Program-made: the position numbers and the translations under genes
The notes under the pieces: model-generated
What the model saw: only the letters and a program-made list of their open reading frames with translations
What the model was told of the DNA's origin: nothing
The model's database searches: none
Part shown: one piece after another, positions 7,021-14,173 of the stretch
Layout of the letters: each line of letters opens with the position of its first letter
Numbering within the stretch: position 1 is the first letter of the stretch
DNA from: Steroidobacteraceae bacterium
GTDB lineage: Bacteria; Pseudomonadota; Gammaproteobacteria; Steroidobacterales; Steroidobacteraceae
Direction: 5' to 3'
DNA length: 14,381 nt
Assembly: GCA_025927665.1 (NCBI GenBank)
Contig: JAICKZ010000041.1
Coordinates: forward strand, 1-14,381

Positions 7021-7995
7021 TTACTTAGCATCAGCATGTTGATTAATTTCCACCGTTACATGCACCAATTCTTCATGTACCGATAAAAGTTTGCGTACTT
7101 CATCGGGTGTAGTGGCCGCGGGAGCGGCAACACTTAGTACGCAGGCGTACTTACCTTTGCCAACACGCCATACGTGCAAATCCTGAATATTCGCCGGTAT
7201 GTCAGCGCCATTGATCACTTCGCGAATCTCCGCAACCACCGGCGCATCCATTTCGGCGTCCAGTAATACTTTTGCTGTATCACGTAGCAAGGATATACAC
7301 CATGATATGACCAGCGCGGTGCCCACCAAACCCATGACTGGGTCAAGCCATGTCGCTCCAAAATACTTTCCTGCACTCAATGCAATAATGGCAAGCACCG
7401 AAGTTGCCGCGTCCGCCGCAACATGAATATAAGCAGAGCGCAAATTTAAATCGTGATGATGTGTGTGTTCGTGTTGATGACCATCCTTATCGTGTTGCAA
7501 GTTTTCGTGCGAGTGACTATGTCCATGATGCTGCGCGCCTGCAAGCATCCACGCAGAAACCAAGTTGACGATCAATCCCAATGCTGCGATTGCAATGGCT
7601 TGGTTGTACGCTATCGCTGCAGGATGAACCAGGCGCGTAATCGACTCGACAATCATATAAATAGCAACGCCGACCAACACGATGGCACTGGTGTAGCCAC
7701 CAAGTACTTCGATTTTCCAGGTGCCGAACGCAAAGCGTTCATCATTAACGAGTTTGCGCGAAAAACTGTATGCCGCTGCTGATAATCCTAATGCAATGGC
7801 ATGCGAACTCATATGCCAACCATCGGCGAGCAATGCCATGGAGCTATACATCCAACCCGCAAACAATTCGATCACCATCATCGCCAATGTTAACCACATC
7901 ACCCAGAGCGTGCGTTGTTCCGCTAGTGGATTGCTGTCGTTGAACGCATGACTGTGCAATTTATTCTGGATGTTAGTAGGGTGATCTGTAGTCAT
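7021..7995 (-). CDS. dmeF: Cation diffusion facilitator, DmeF-type Co(II)/Ni(II) efflux transporter
   Basis: The protein is 324 aa, with the six-transmembrane CDF layout and a short cytosolic C-terminal domain (about 240-320). It expels divalent metal from the cytoplasm in exchange for protons. The helix II metal site reads DGWHMSSH at 58-65, the DmeF-specific variant rather than the HxxxD of ZitB/CzcD. The helix V site is HVAAD (H191, D195). A strongly histidine-rich cytosolic loop lies between helices IV and V at about 156-182, and there is a further His pair near the N-terminus. Cobalt and nickel are the substrates of characterised DmeF proteins; the substrate here is inferred from family. 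No DmeR/RcnR-like repressor gene is adjacent. The gene is divergent from an ABC transporter across a 144-base gap containing palindromes. Confidence 0.88.
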   Translation of the reverse strand: MTTDHPTNIQNKLHSHAFNDSNPLAEQRTLWVMWLTLAMMVIELFAGWMYSSMALLADGWHMSSHAIALGLSAAAYSFSRKLVNDERFAFGTWKIEVLGGYTSAIVLVGVAIYMIVESITRLVHPAAIAYNQAIAIAALGLIVNLVSAWMLAGAQHHGHSHSHENLQHDKDGHQHEHTHHHDLNLRSAYIHVAADAATSVLAIIALSAGKYFGATWLDPVMGLVGTALVISWCISLLRDTAKVLLDAEMDAPVVAEIREVINGADIPANIQDLHVWRVGKGKYACVLSVAAPAATTPDEVRKLLSVHEELVHVTVEINQHADAK

Positions 7996-8010
7996 GAGTG
8001 AATGTCCGGC

Positions 8011-8036
8011 GCAATACCTATTGCAATGTAATTACA
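8011..8036. promoter_or_regulatory. Adjacent palindromes in the dmeF/ABC transporter divergent gap
   Basis: GCAATA-CC-TATTGC (8011-8024) is a perfect dyad. TGTAATTACA (8027-8036) is a second perfect palindrome immediately beside it. Both lie 16-41 bases upstream of the dmeF start codon, in the likely leader or promoter. They are candidate operator sites for a metal-responsive or other regulator encoded elsewhere. Confidence 0.35.
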
Positions 8037-8139
8037 ACTTTGCATTTAGATTCGTTAATTAATTTAGCCCGCAATATCGTAGCGGTTAATTTACAATGAT
8101 AAATTATAACTGAACCCATCACTCGCGAATTGCCATTCG

Positions 8140-9858
8140 ATGATTTCCACTCGCTTAGAATCCTTTGTATTTATTCGCAATCACGCCACACGCTGGGACT
8201 TAGTGGCCGTGGTAGTGGTAATTGGTTTGATGGCGTTTGCCATTGATGCCAGCCGCGGATTATTCGCACCGTTGACGCAATTGGACATGGTGCCGCTGTC
8301 ACTTGATATTGTGAATTTGCCGTTTTATGCAGCACGTACAACTTTACGTATGTTCGCGGCATTGGGCGTATCACTGTTATTTACCTTTACTTATGCAACG
8401 TGGGCCGCAAAGAGCCCACGCGCCGAAAAATTATTAGTACCCATTTTGGATATTTTGCAGTCCGTTCCCATTCTTGGATTTCTATCCATCACAGTTGTGT
8501 TCTTTATGTCGTTGGTGCCTGGGCGAGTATTGGGTGCAGAATTTGCGGCAATTTTTGTGATTTTCACGAGCCAAGCATGGAATATGGCATTTAGTTTTTA
8601 TCAGTCTCTACGTACGGTTCCGACGGAATTATCGGAAGCCGCTGAATCGTTCCAACTATCGCCATGGATGCGTTTCTGGCAACTGGAAGTTCCGTTTGCC
8701 ATGCCCGCATTAATCTGGAACATGATGATGTCCATGTCTGGAGGTTGGTTCTTTGTAGTTTTCTCCGAATCATTCAATGTGAGAAATCATGTGGTGTCAT
8801 TGCCAGGCATTGGTTCTTACATCGCGTTGGCAATCGAACAACGCAACCTGGGTGCCATAGGTTGGGCGATTGCAACCATGACATTGGTTATTCTTGTTTA
8901 CGATCAACTGATCTTTCGTCCATTAGTAGCGTGGGCAGATCGCTTTCGCATTGAGCAGGAGCCTGGCGCGCAAATTCCGCGTTCCTGGGCTTTGAACATG
9001 ATGCAACACTCGCAACTGGTCCGTATGTTTCGATTCATGTTTCGTTCTATGGTGCGCTTTACGACAAGACGCTTGCCGATTAAACAATTATCGACACCAT
9101 TGATCAAAGCAACGCCACGTCAGGATAAGGCGTGGTTACTCGCACTGAGTGCGTTGGTATTGTTGGCAGTGTGGCATGTCATTCATGTGTTGATCGTGAA
9201 AACGTCTCTACATGAAGCCTTGATAGTCGCGGGTCTCGCATCGATCACCATGTTGCGTGTCATGGTGTTGATCGCATTGGCGAGTTTGATCTGGGTGCCA
9301 ATAGGAATTTGGGTTGGATTACGTCCGCGCGCCACGGCTATTGTTCAACCTATCGCGCAGTTTCTCGCAGCCTTTCCATCCAACTTGTTGTTTCCGGTGG
9401 TGGTCTATTGTGTGGTGCGTTGGCACCTGCATCCCGATATTTGGCTCAGTCCGCTGATGATTTTGGGCACGCAGTGGTACATCCTCTTTAACGTCATCGC
9501 TGGCGCTTCTGCACTACCTAATGAATTACGTGATTCAGCACAAAACTTGGGCGTGAAAGGTTGGTTGTGGTGGCGGCGTGTTGCATTGCCAGCCGTGTTT
9601 CCTTTCTATGTGACTGGCGCCATCACTGCCTCTGGTGGCTCATGGAATGCTTCAATCGCCGCAGAGATTGCCAGTTGGGGTGACACCCAAGTGCAGGCAC
9701 ATGGCATTGGCGCATACATTGCTCAAGCAAGTGCGGCAAGTGACTTTCATAACATCATTCTCGGTATTGCAATGTTGAGTGGGTTTGTGTTGATCATCAA
9801 TCGCGCATTCTGGCGACCTTTATATTATTTTGCAGAGCGCAAGTTTCGAGTCACTTGA
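8140..9858 (+). CDS. NitT/TauT-type ABC transporter permease with two fused BPD domains
   Basis: This inner-membrane permease is 572 aa, about twice the usual 250-280 residues, because two binding-protein-dependent permease domains are fused. Domain 1 (about 60-270) carries the EAA-loop segment EAAESFQLSPWMRFW at 166-180 followed by LEVP. Domain 2 (about 360-565) carries the equivalent loop DSAQNLGVKGWLWW at 465-478 followed by ALP. Many hydrophobic helices surround both loops, and a basic cytosolic linker of about 60 residues joins the halves. In this family such permeases import nitrate, sulfonates, bicarbonate or related small solutes; the substrate here cannot be told. The first EAA loop has Gln where Gly is usual. 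It lies 22 bases before the ATPase gene. No periplasmic substrate-binding protein is encoded in the window. Confidence 0.88.
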   Translation: MISTRLESFVFIRNHATRWDLVAVVVVIGLMAFAIDASRGLFAPLTQLDMVPLSLDIVNLPFYAARTTLRMFAALGVSLLFTFTYATWAAKSPRAEKLLVPILDILQSVPILGFLSITVVFFMSLVPGRVLGAEFAAIFVIFTSQAWNMAFSFYQSLRTVPTELSEAAESFQLSPWMRFWQLEVPFAMPALIWNMMMSMSGGWFFVVFSESFNVRNHVVSLPGIGSYIALAIEQRNLGAIGWAIATMTLVILVYDQLIFRPLVAWADRFRIEQEPGAQIPRSWALNMMQHSQLVRMFRFMFRSMVRFTTRRLPIKQLSTPLIKATPRQDKAWLLALSALVLLAVWHVIHVLIVKTSLHEALIVAGLASITMLRVMVLIALASLIWVPIGIWVGLRPRATAIVQPIAQFLAAFPSNLLFPVVVYCVVRWHLHPDIWLSPLMILGTQWYILFNVIAGASALPNELRDSAQNLGVKGWLWWRRVALPAVFPFYVTGAITASGGSWNASIAAEIASWGDTQVQAHGIGAYIAQASAASDFHNIILGIAMLSGFVLIINRAFWRPLYYFAERKFRVT

Positions 9859-9880
9859 TCGTGAACAATAGTTGAATGGT

Positions 9881-11191
9881 ATGAATACATCGAATGTCGA
9901 TCTGCTGCATGTCAACGCGGTACGCAAAGCTTTTCCCAAACCGGATGGCGGTGAATTGTTGGTACTCGACAATGTTAACTTACAACTGAATGAAGGGCAG
10001 ATAGTAGGTTTGCTTGGGCGTTCAGGTTCGGGTAAGTCCACGCTGCTGCGATTAATTGCAGGGTTGTCACAGCCAACATCTGGCGAATTGCATTATCTAG
10101 GCAAGCCCATTACTTGTCCCGGTCCGGGCATCGCCATGGTGTTTCAAAGTTTTGCGCTATTCCCATGGTTGACTGTATTTGAAAATGTGGCGCTAGGCCT
10201 TGAAGCGCAGGGTATGCCGAAAGCGGATATCAGAAAGCGTTCATTGGCAGCGATTGATTTAATCGGCCTTGATGGATTTGAATCTGCCTATCCGCGTGAA
10301 TTGTCTGGCGGCATGCGTCAACGGGTAGGCTTTGCACGTGCGTTAGTGGTTCATCCAGATATATTGCTGATGGATGAACCGTTCTCGGCACTGGATGTGT
10401 TAACTGCAGAAACGCTGCGTACTGATTTTCTGGACCTATGGTCAGAAGGACAAATGCCAATCAAAGGCGTGATACTCGTCACTCACAACATTGAAGAAGC
10501 AGTATTGATGTGTGATCGTATTCTGGTGTTCGGTAGCAATCCGGGACGTATCCTCAGTGAGATCGGCGTTACGTTGACACAACCACGCAATCGACTTGAT
10601 CCTAACTTTCGTGAACTGGTGGAACGCATCTATGTAGAGATGACTGCCAAACGCATGGATACGACGGTCAACAATCGTACCGAACATTTTCCAGGAGTGG
10701 GTATTGGGTCGGTGTTGCCGCGTGTGTCCTCGAATTCGTTGTCAGGCATGATTGAAGCCGTGGCCGCCGCGCCTTTCAATGGCGCTGCTGATTTGCCAAA
10801 GATGGGTTCCGATTTGCAAATGGAAATTGATGAATTATTTCCCGTGGCAGAAACCCTGCAAATGATGCGTTTCGCCGAGGTGGAAGGTGGTGATATTAAA
10901 CTTACGGAAGCGGGCATGGCGTTCGCCACCGCAGCGCCCAATGAACGCAAACAAATTTTTTCAAGACATTTACTTAATTACGTGCCGTTGGCAATGCATG
11001 TACGTCGTGTGCTGGACGAACGTGCCTCACACAAAGCGCGCAAGAGCCGCTTCATCGATGAACTGGAAGATTTTATGAATGAAGACGCTGCAGAACAAAG
11101 TTTGCGCGCGATCATTAGTCTTGGGCGTTATGCAGAAGTGTTTGCCTATGACGATGAGACAGCAACGTTCAGTCTGGATAATCCGAGTTAA
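9881..11191 (+). CDS. ABC transporter ATP-binding protein with C-terminal AAA-associated domain
   Basis: This is the nucleotide-binding partner of the fused permease upstream. The protein is 436 aa. The first 260 residues or so are a complete ABC ATPase: Walker A GRSGSGKST at 46-54, Q-loop within VFQSF, signature LSGGMRQ at 141-147, Walker B ILLMDEP at 161-167, and the H-loop His at 202 in THNIEEA. Residues about 300-430 form an extra domain resembling the AAA-associated C-terminal domain (PF09821-like), which often accompanies this NitT/TauT-type clade and may sense a ligand or regulate activity. I take ATG 9881; an in-frame TTG at 9872 is the alternative, and neither has a strong ribosome binding site. 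All ATPase motifs are intact. Confidence 0.9.
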   Translation: MNTSNVDLLHVNAVRKAFPKPDGGELLVLDNVNLQLNEGQIVGLLGRSGSGKSTLLRLIAGLSQPTSGELHYLGKPITCPGPGIAMVFQSFALFPWLTVFENVALGLEAQGMPKADIRKRSLAAIDLIGLDGFESAYPRELSGGMRQRVGFARALVVHPDILLMDEPFSALDVLTAETLRTDFLDLWSEGQMPIKGVILVTHNIEEAVLMCDRILVFGSNPGRILSEIGVTLTQPRNRLDPNFRELVERIYVEMTAKRMDTTVNNRTEHFPGVGIGSVLPRVSSNSLSGMIEAVAAAPFNGAADLPKMGSDLQMEIDELFPVAETLQMMRFAEVEGGDIKLTEAGMAFATAAPNERKQIFSRHLLNYVPLAMHVRRVLDERASHKARKSRFIDELEDFMNEDAAEQSLRAIISLGRYAEVFAYDDETATFSLDNPS

Positions 11192-11251
11192 CAATCAACA
11201 GACGATATGCCATGAGACTGATTTTAATCGTACAGAGTCTTGTCTGAGGTT

Positions 11252-11380
11252 ACATTTTTTTGGCAATGTATTGTTGGTAGTCATCATCTAATTTCCGGCC
11301 ATGTGACCGTACCTCATCCCAAGAAAGATTTGGGGAAGGGACCGGTTCATAAGATCAAGAAGTATGCTCAATTGAAATGA
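11252..11380 (+). pseudogene. hicA: hicA toxin remnant (mRNA interferase fold, N-terminus lost)
   Basis: The frame reads VGSHHLISGHVTVPHPKKD, then LGKGPVHKIKKYAQLK and stop. This matches the C-terminal two-thirds of HicA toxins: the GSHH box with the catalytic His, then VTVPHPKKDL, then a HKI-K-A-L helix. Upstream the same frame soon hits a stop at 11225, and the usual N-terminal helix with its start codon is not recognisable. I therefore call it a decayed toxin gene that is unlikely to be made. It is followed seven bases later by a hicB remnant, the normal hicAB order. HicA is normally a small RNA-binding toxin that cleaves mRNA. Confidence 0.7.
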
Positions 11381-11387
11381 GGTAGTT

Positions 11388-11485
11388 ATGAAATTTGCAT
11401 TAGCGCAGGTGATGTGATGGAAGAGGGTTTCGATAATGTACGCGAGGCGATTGAAGTACATTGCGAAATGCTTGCACACCATTAA
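11388..11485 (+). pseudogene. hicB: hicB antitoxin remnant with internal deletion
   Basis: An ATG at 11388 opens MKFALA, like the first residues of HicB. From 11402 a different frame reads SAGDVMEEGFDNVREAI then EVHCEMLAHH and stop at 11483-11485. That matches the SAGDT-EEAL-NAREAIELH part of the HicB partial RNase-H fold. The roughly 20-30 residues normally lying between these parts (the IKKD…PDLPGCF stretch) are missing, and the joint is out of frame, so the ATG frame stops after nine codons. This is an antitoxin destroyed by an internal deletion. Together with the broken hicA it marks a dead toxin-antitoxin locus. Confidence 0.65.
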
Positions 11486-11671
11486 GCACTGCACGTACAC
11501 GTACGGCCCTCACACGCTAACAGCATAAATATTCCAAGTATACTTACTGAACAAGTCTCAAAGTTAAAAGCATAGTTTCACAATCATAGGTTCGATCCAG
11601 TGATTTCGTAGCCGAATTCCCACAATGATATCCTGCAGAGCATTATGGATATTCAGCGCAAGTTCAAGGGG
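11486..11671. other. Intergenic stretch, nothing recognised
   Basis: AT-rich sequence between the hicAB remnant and the minus-strand orphan gene. A short GGTTCGATCC resembles a tRNA T-arm, but no surrounding cloverleaf can be drawn. Confidence 0.4.
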
Positions 11672-12298
11672 TCATACGCCGTGCAATAGACCTGCATCAA
11701 TCAGACGGGCCATTTCTTCCTTCGTCTGGGCATATTTCTTATTTTTTGACGACGGAAGAGAAAACACTCCCGCCGTTACATTGAAGGTCTGAAGTCGCTT
11801 CATTCTCATCCACCAATAACTGGTTACCGGTAGATCAATTTGCTTCCACCGCTCAGTCGCTTTCCATTCCAGGAGTATCGGCACGTGGTGTTCGTGATTC
11901 CATCTGAGCTTCGCAAGTGGAAGCCCAACCACCTCCACTTCTGCGCCGTAGAATTCCGAGAAATCCAGCATGCACTCGACACCTTCGGAAGCTGCTGCCG
12001 ACCAGTCCTGACAAAGGCACTCACGCTCCGCATCTTGAAAGTTAGCCGGCTTGACCCATAGTCCACGTGACCTTGATGCACCTCTTACGATAACGTTTTT
12101 GAGGACCGACTGCGTATTGATCGTCATCAGGTCAGGGGACGCAATGCTATCGAATACAACGCTTTCGAGTTCAACGCCAGGCGCAACACGAAACTCTCCG
12201 GCCACCGAACAATCAGAAAAAAAGCATTTCGCGAGGCGAACTATCGACTCTGGCGGGCAGCCCGGACCAATCAGCAGGCGCTCGAGCTGCAGATTCAC
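11672..12298 (-). CDS. Hypothetical protein, 208 aa, no recognised family
   Basis: I do not recognise this protein. It has no signal peptide and no transmembrane segment, so it is probably cytosolic. It contains several Cys and many Trp residues (for example SYWWMRMKRL near the C-terminus) and an amphipathic C-terminal helix (TKEEMARLIDAGLLHG). The N-terminal 90 residues have alternating hydrophobic residues (FRVAPGVELESVVFDSI, then VLKNVIVRGA) that could form a beta-solenoid-like or immunity-protein-like sheet, but this is impression only. The start is GTG 12298, since a stop lies six codons further upstream in frame. A purine-rich AACGAAGAA precedes it. It sits next to a decayed toxin-antitoxin module and an NTF2-like gene, so an accessory role is likely. 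Confidence 0.55.
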   Translation of the reverse strand: MNLQLERLLIGPGCPPESIVRLAKCFFSDCSVAGEFRVAPGVELESVVFDSIASPDLMTINTQSVLKNVIVRGASRSRGLWVKPANFQDAERECLCQDWSAAASEGVECMLDFSEFYGAEVEVVGLPLAKLRWNHEHHVPILLEWKATERWKQIDLPVTSYWWMRMKRLQTFNVTAGVFSLPSSKNKKYAQTKEEMARLIDAGLLHGV

Positions 12299-12316
12299 AA
12301 ATTCTTCGTTCTCTCA

Positions 12317-12330
12317 CCGTGAAATCACGG
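12317..12330. repeat. Short dyad upstream of the orphan gene
   Basis: CCGTGA-AA-TCACGG is a perfect 6-bp-arm dyad located 19-32 bases upstream of the GTG start at 12298. It could be an operator or a small leader hairpin. No other feature was seen in 12299-12443. Confidence 0.25.
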
Positions 12331-12443
12331 ATACCCTAGGGCCTTTGCGCCCGTGGCGCCGTCGTAGTGACATACTTTTCGGATGACTAACTGATCTGGA
12401 ATCCCGAGGAACCTGTTGGTGCGCCTGCGAAGAGCAGTCGGGG

Positions 12444-12827
12444 TCAGGTGTGGTCGGGGCGTTTTGGTTTGCGCTGGACCGGGTCGTAGAAAAACTGCTC
12501 CTCGGCAATCCTCTCGCCCTCCCATCTCTGATAGGCTAGCTCTTCCATTTCCATATAGCTTCCATCCGGATAGTCGAAGCGAAATATCCACCGGATGACC
12601 ATATAGTCGCCATTGACGAAGACCGGATGAATACATCTGGATTCGACCCGTGACACTCTGCTCAAAACCTGGCGTTCCCGGGCCACCAATGCGGCTCGCC
12701 CGACGCGCGGTTCATCATGATTTTCCCGCATCGACGCGTTTTCCGTATAAAACTCCAATATCGCGTCGTCATGTTTGTTTTCCTCTACCCGGGCAATAAA
12801 CTTTTCAATGGTTGCTGAGCTAGGCAT
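12444..12827 (-). CDS. NTF2/SnoaL-like domain protein
   Basis: This 127-aa protein has the cone-shaped NTF2/SnoaL-like alpha+beta barrel layout. An N-terminal helix pair (ATIEKFIARVEENKHDDAI) is followed by LEFYTENASMRENHDEP, the classic family turn. Then come strands ending in YMVIRWIFRFDY and MEMEELAYQRWEGERIAEEQFFYDP. Members act as small isomerases, cyclases or hydrolases, or simply as ligand-binding proteins; the reaction cannot be assigned. The start is ATG 12827, with GAGAGG seven bases upstream on the minus strand; an earlier in-frame ATG at 12872 lacks this. It lies downstream of the broken cupin and oxidase genes on the same strand and is the only intact gene of that group. Codon choice looks richer in G and C than in the recJ or ABC genes. 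Confidence 0.75.
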   Translation of the reverse strand: MPSSATIEKFIARVEENKHDDAILEFYTENASMRENHDEPRVGRAALVARERQVLSRVSRVESRCIHPVFVNGDYMVIRWIFRFDYPDGSYMEMEELAYQRWEGERIAEEQFFYDPVQRKPKRPDHT

Positions 12828-12901
12828 TGCATGACCTCTCTGCCGCAGAAAGGCGGCACTTCCAATCAACACCCTCGGAACTTTACGTCACACACAACGG
12901 C

Positions 12902-12971
12902 AGGGATTTTAGTCCCTTAGTTTCCCACTCTGATCTCACATGTCAAATGTAGCCAACGGCGAATGCCGTTG
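12902..12971. repeat. Two small hairpins between cupin remnant and NTF2-like gene
   Basis: AGGGA-TTTTAG-TCCCT (12902-12917) and CAACGGC-GAAT-GCCGTTG (12954-12971) are both perfect dyads. The second begins ten bases after the cupin-frame stop on the minus strand and could be a terminator stem, but no T-run follows it. Confidence 0.3.
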
Positions 12972-12980
12972 ACTTGAGAA

Positions 12981-13275
12981 CTATGAAAGGTATCCGTGGA
13001 TCGCAGCGAGTAAATTTACCATGTTTGTATGAATAAAAAAATGAGATCCAGGAAATCCGTGTGCATCAAACGCGCCACGATCGTCGATTCGAGAGTAGCC
13101 TTTGCCTGCAACGATATAGATGAGCGTCTCATAGTTATGCCGATGCAGACGCGTCTGCTCGCGCGTCGTCAGCCGACCGATGGTCATGCTGATGGTCACG
13201 CTCGGTAGATCAACAATGTGCACCTTGTGCCGCCGCTCCCCGGAAAAGCGCTGGGCGCCGCGACGTTCCGCTCAT
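12981..13275 (-). pseudogene. Cupin-domain protein, frameshifted and C-terminally truncated
   Basis: An ATG at 13275 begins MSGTSRRPALFRG. The cupin core then continues only in another frame as RRHKVHIVDLPSVTISM, followed by HRHNYETLIYIVAGKGYSR. The HxHxxE metal motif and the following Gly are present. The switch lies at a four-base C run at 13238-13241 (plus strand), consistent with one lost base. After IDDR the sequence no longer resembles the second cupin motif, and base composition turns AT-rich near 13050, so the second half of the barrel seems replaced by unrelated DNA before the stop at 12981. Intact relatives are small metal-binding beta-barrel proteins of varied function. The gene follows the broken diiron-oxidase gene, probably once in one operon. 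Confidence 0.6.
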
Positions 13276-14029
13276 GATGGAGCGGTGACTCAGGCGTTCG
13301 GGTATATTTGCCGTCAAACGCGAGGGCACTTGCCAGAAATCCGCGGACGAATATCGGCCTGCCACTCCATCCGCTCGCGCCCCCCTCGCTTTTCAGATCG
13401 CCGGCGCGGGTTCCGTCATTTTGCGCCTGCTGGCGCTGCGCACGCACATGATTCAGCACCGCGTCGAGTACATTGATACGCCGCTGTCTTACGTTTGATC
13501 CTACGTCGACGGCGCGTTGCCGTGCGGACGTATCGTTTGAAGTCAGACGCTCCAGGATCTCCAACATAATAAGAGCATGGTCTTCATCTTCGTTGACGTG
13601 GAGCACGAAAAAATCTTTCGCATCGTCACTGAATCCCAACGCATCTAGTGCCGCGATCACCGGCACGATCGCCTCCGCCCCCCAGACAGAGTGCTGCCAG
13701 CCCCTCGATTGATTCGTCCGAGTTGCAGTAGTCCGTCATCGACTTGACGAGCGAGCGAGTCTCTTCAAAGGGACCCAGGTCATCCGGCGCTGCGCCTACA
13801 GCTGCAAGCGAGCGCTGATACAGCTCAGCGTGGGTGACATGGTCCTGGCGGTCAAACCCCATCTCTTCGACCAGATTCGCCATCAACCTGCGCGCGTCCT
13901 CGTAATGGCTGAGTTTGTTGATAAGAGCGCAATTACTCGTGTACCACCCGGGTACAGGCCGCCCAGAGCATAAAGAGCTTTCAAGCTATCGGTTATTGTC
14001 ACTTGACTACCTAATATTGCTTCGCCCAT
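13196..14029 (-). pseudogene. Heme-oxygenase-like diiron oxidase (iron-containing redox enzyme family), frameshifted
   Basis: The protein is split over three frames. An ATG at 14029 gives MGEAILGSQVTITDSLKALYALG. One frame later RPVPGWYTSNCALINKLSHY and ARRLMANLVEEMGFDRQD follow, up to IEGLAALCLG. After a six-base C run at 13678-13683 (plus strand, apparently one base too many) the family pattern resumes in another frame with EAIVPVIAALDALGF and FFVLHVNEDEDHALIML. This has the helical layout of the TenA/CADD-like superfamily. Candidate iron ligands are a Glu in NLVEE, a His in DHVTHAEL, the Glu of LGAEAIV, and HxxxDxxH (H, D and H of HVNEDEDH, about 13600-13577). Such enzymes carry out oxidative chemistry in small-molecule or cofactor pathways. 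The natural end is probably near 13380; the present frame runs on to 13196, over the cupin start. The gene is inactive unless the indels are sequencing errors. Confidence 0.65.
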
Positions 14030-14173
14030 TTAGTGCCAAAATCAGAAGGAAATTAAATCGTAGGTTACCACCGCGCTAACACCTGGGCGACTCGCATGAG
14101 AAAGAATCGAGCTAGTGTCCTACGACCGGTTTTGTCTATTCACGTCAGGAGTAGCCTGCGGAATAATAAATGT

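Noticed and set aside
6782..7042. Open frame of 86 codons on the plus strand between the lectin and dmeF genes
   Set aside because: No ribosome binding site, no recognisable domain, and it runs antisense into the end of dmeF.
11585..11625. tRNA-like T-arm GGTTCGATCC
   Set aside because: The flanking bases cannot form a 5-bp T-stem and no acceptor, D or anticodon arms are found nearby.
12314..12636. Minus-strand open frames across the end of the NTF2-like gene
   Set aside because: They overlap the well-supported NTF2-like frame and show no family pattern.
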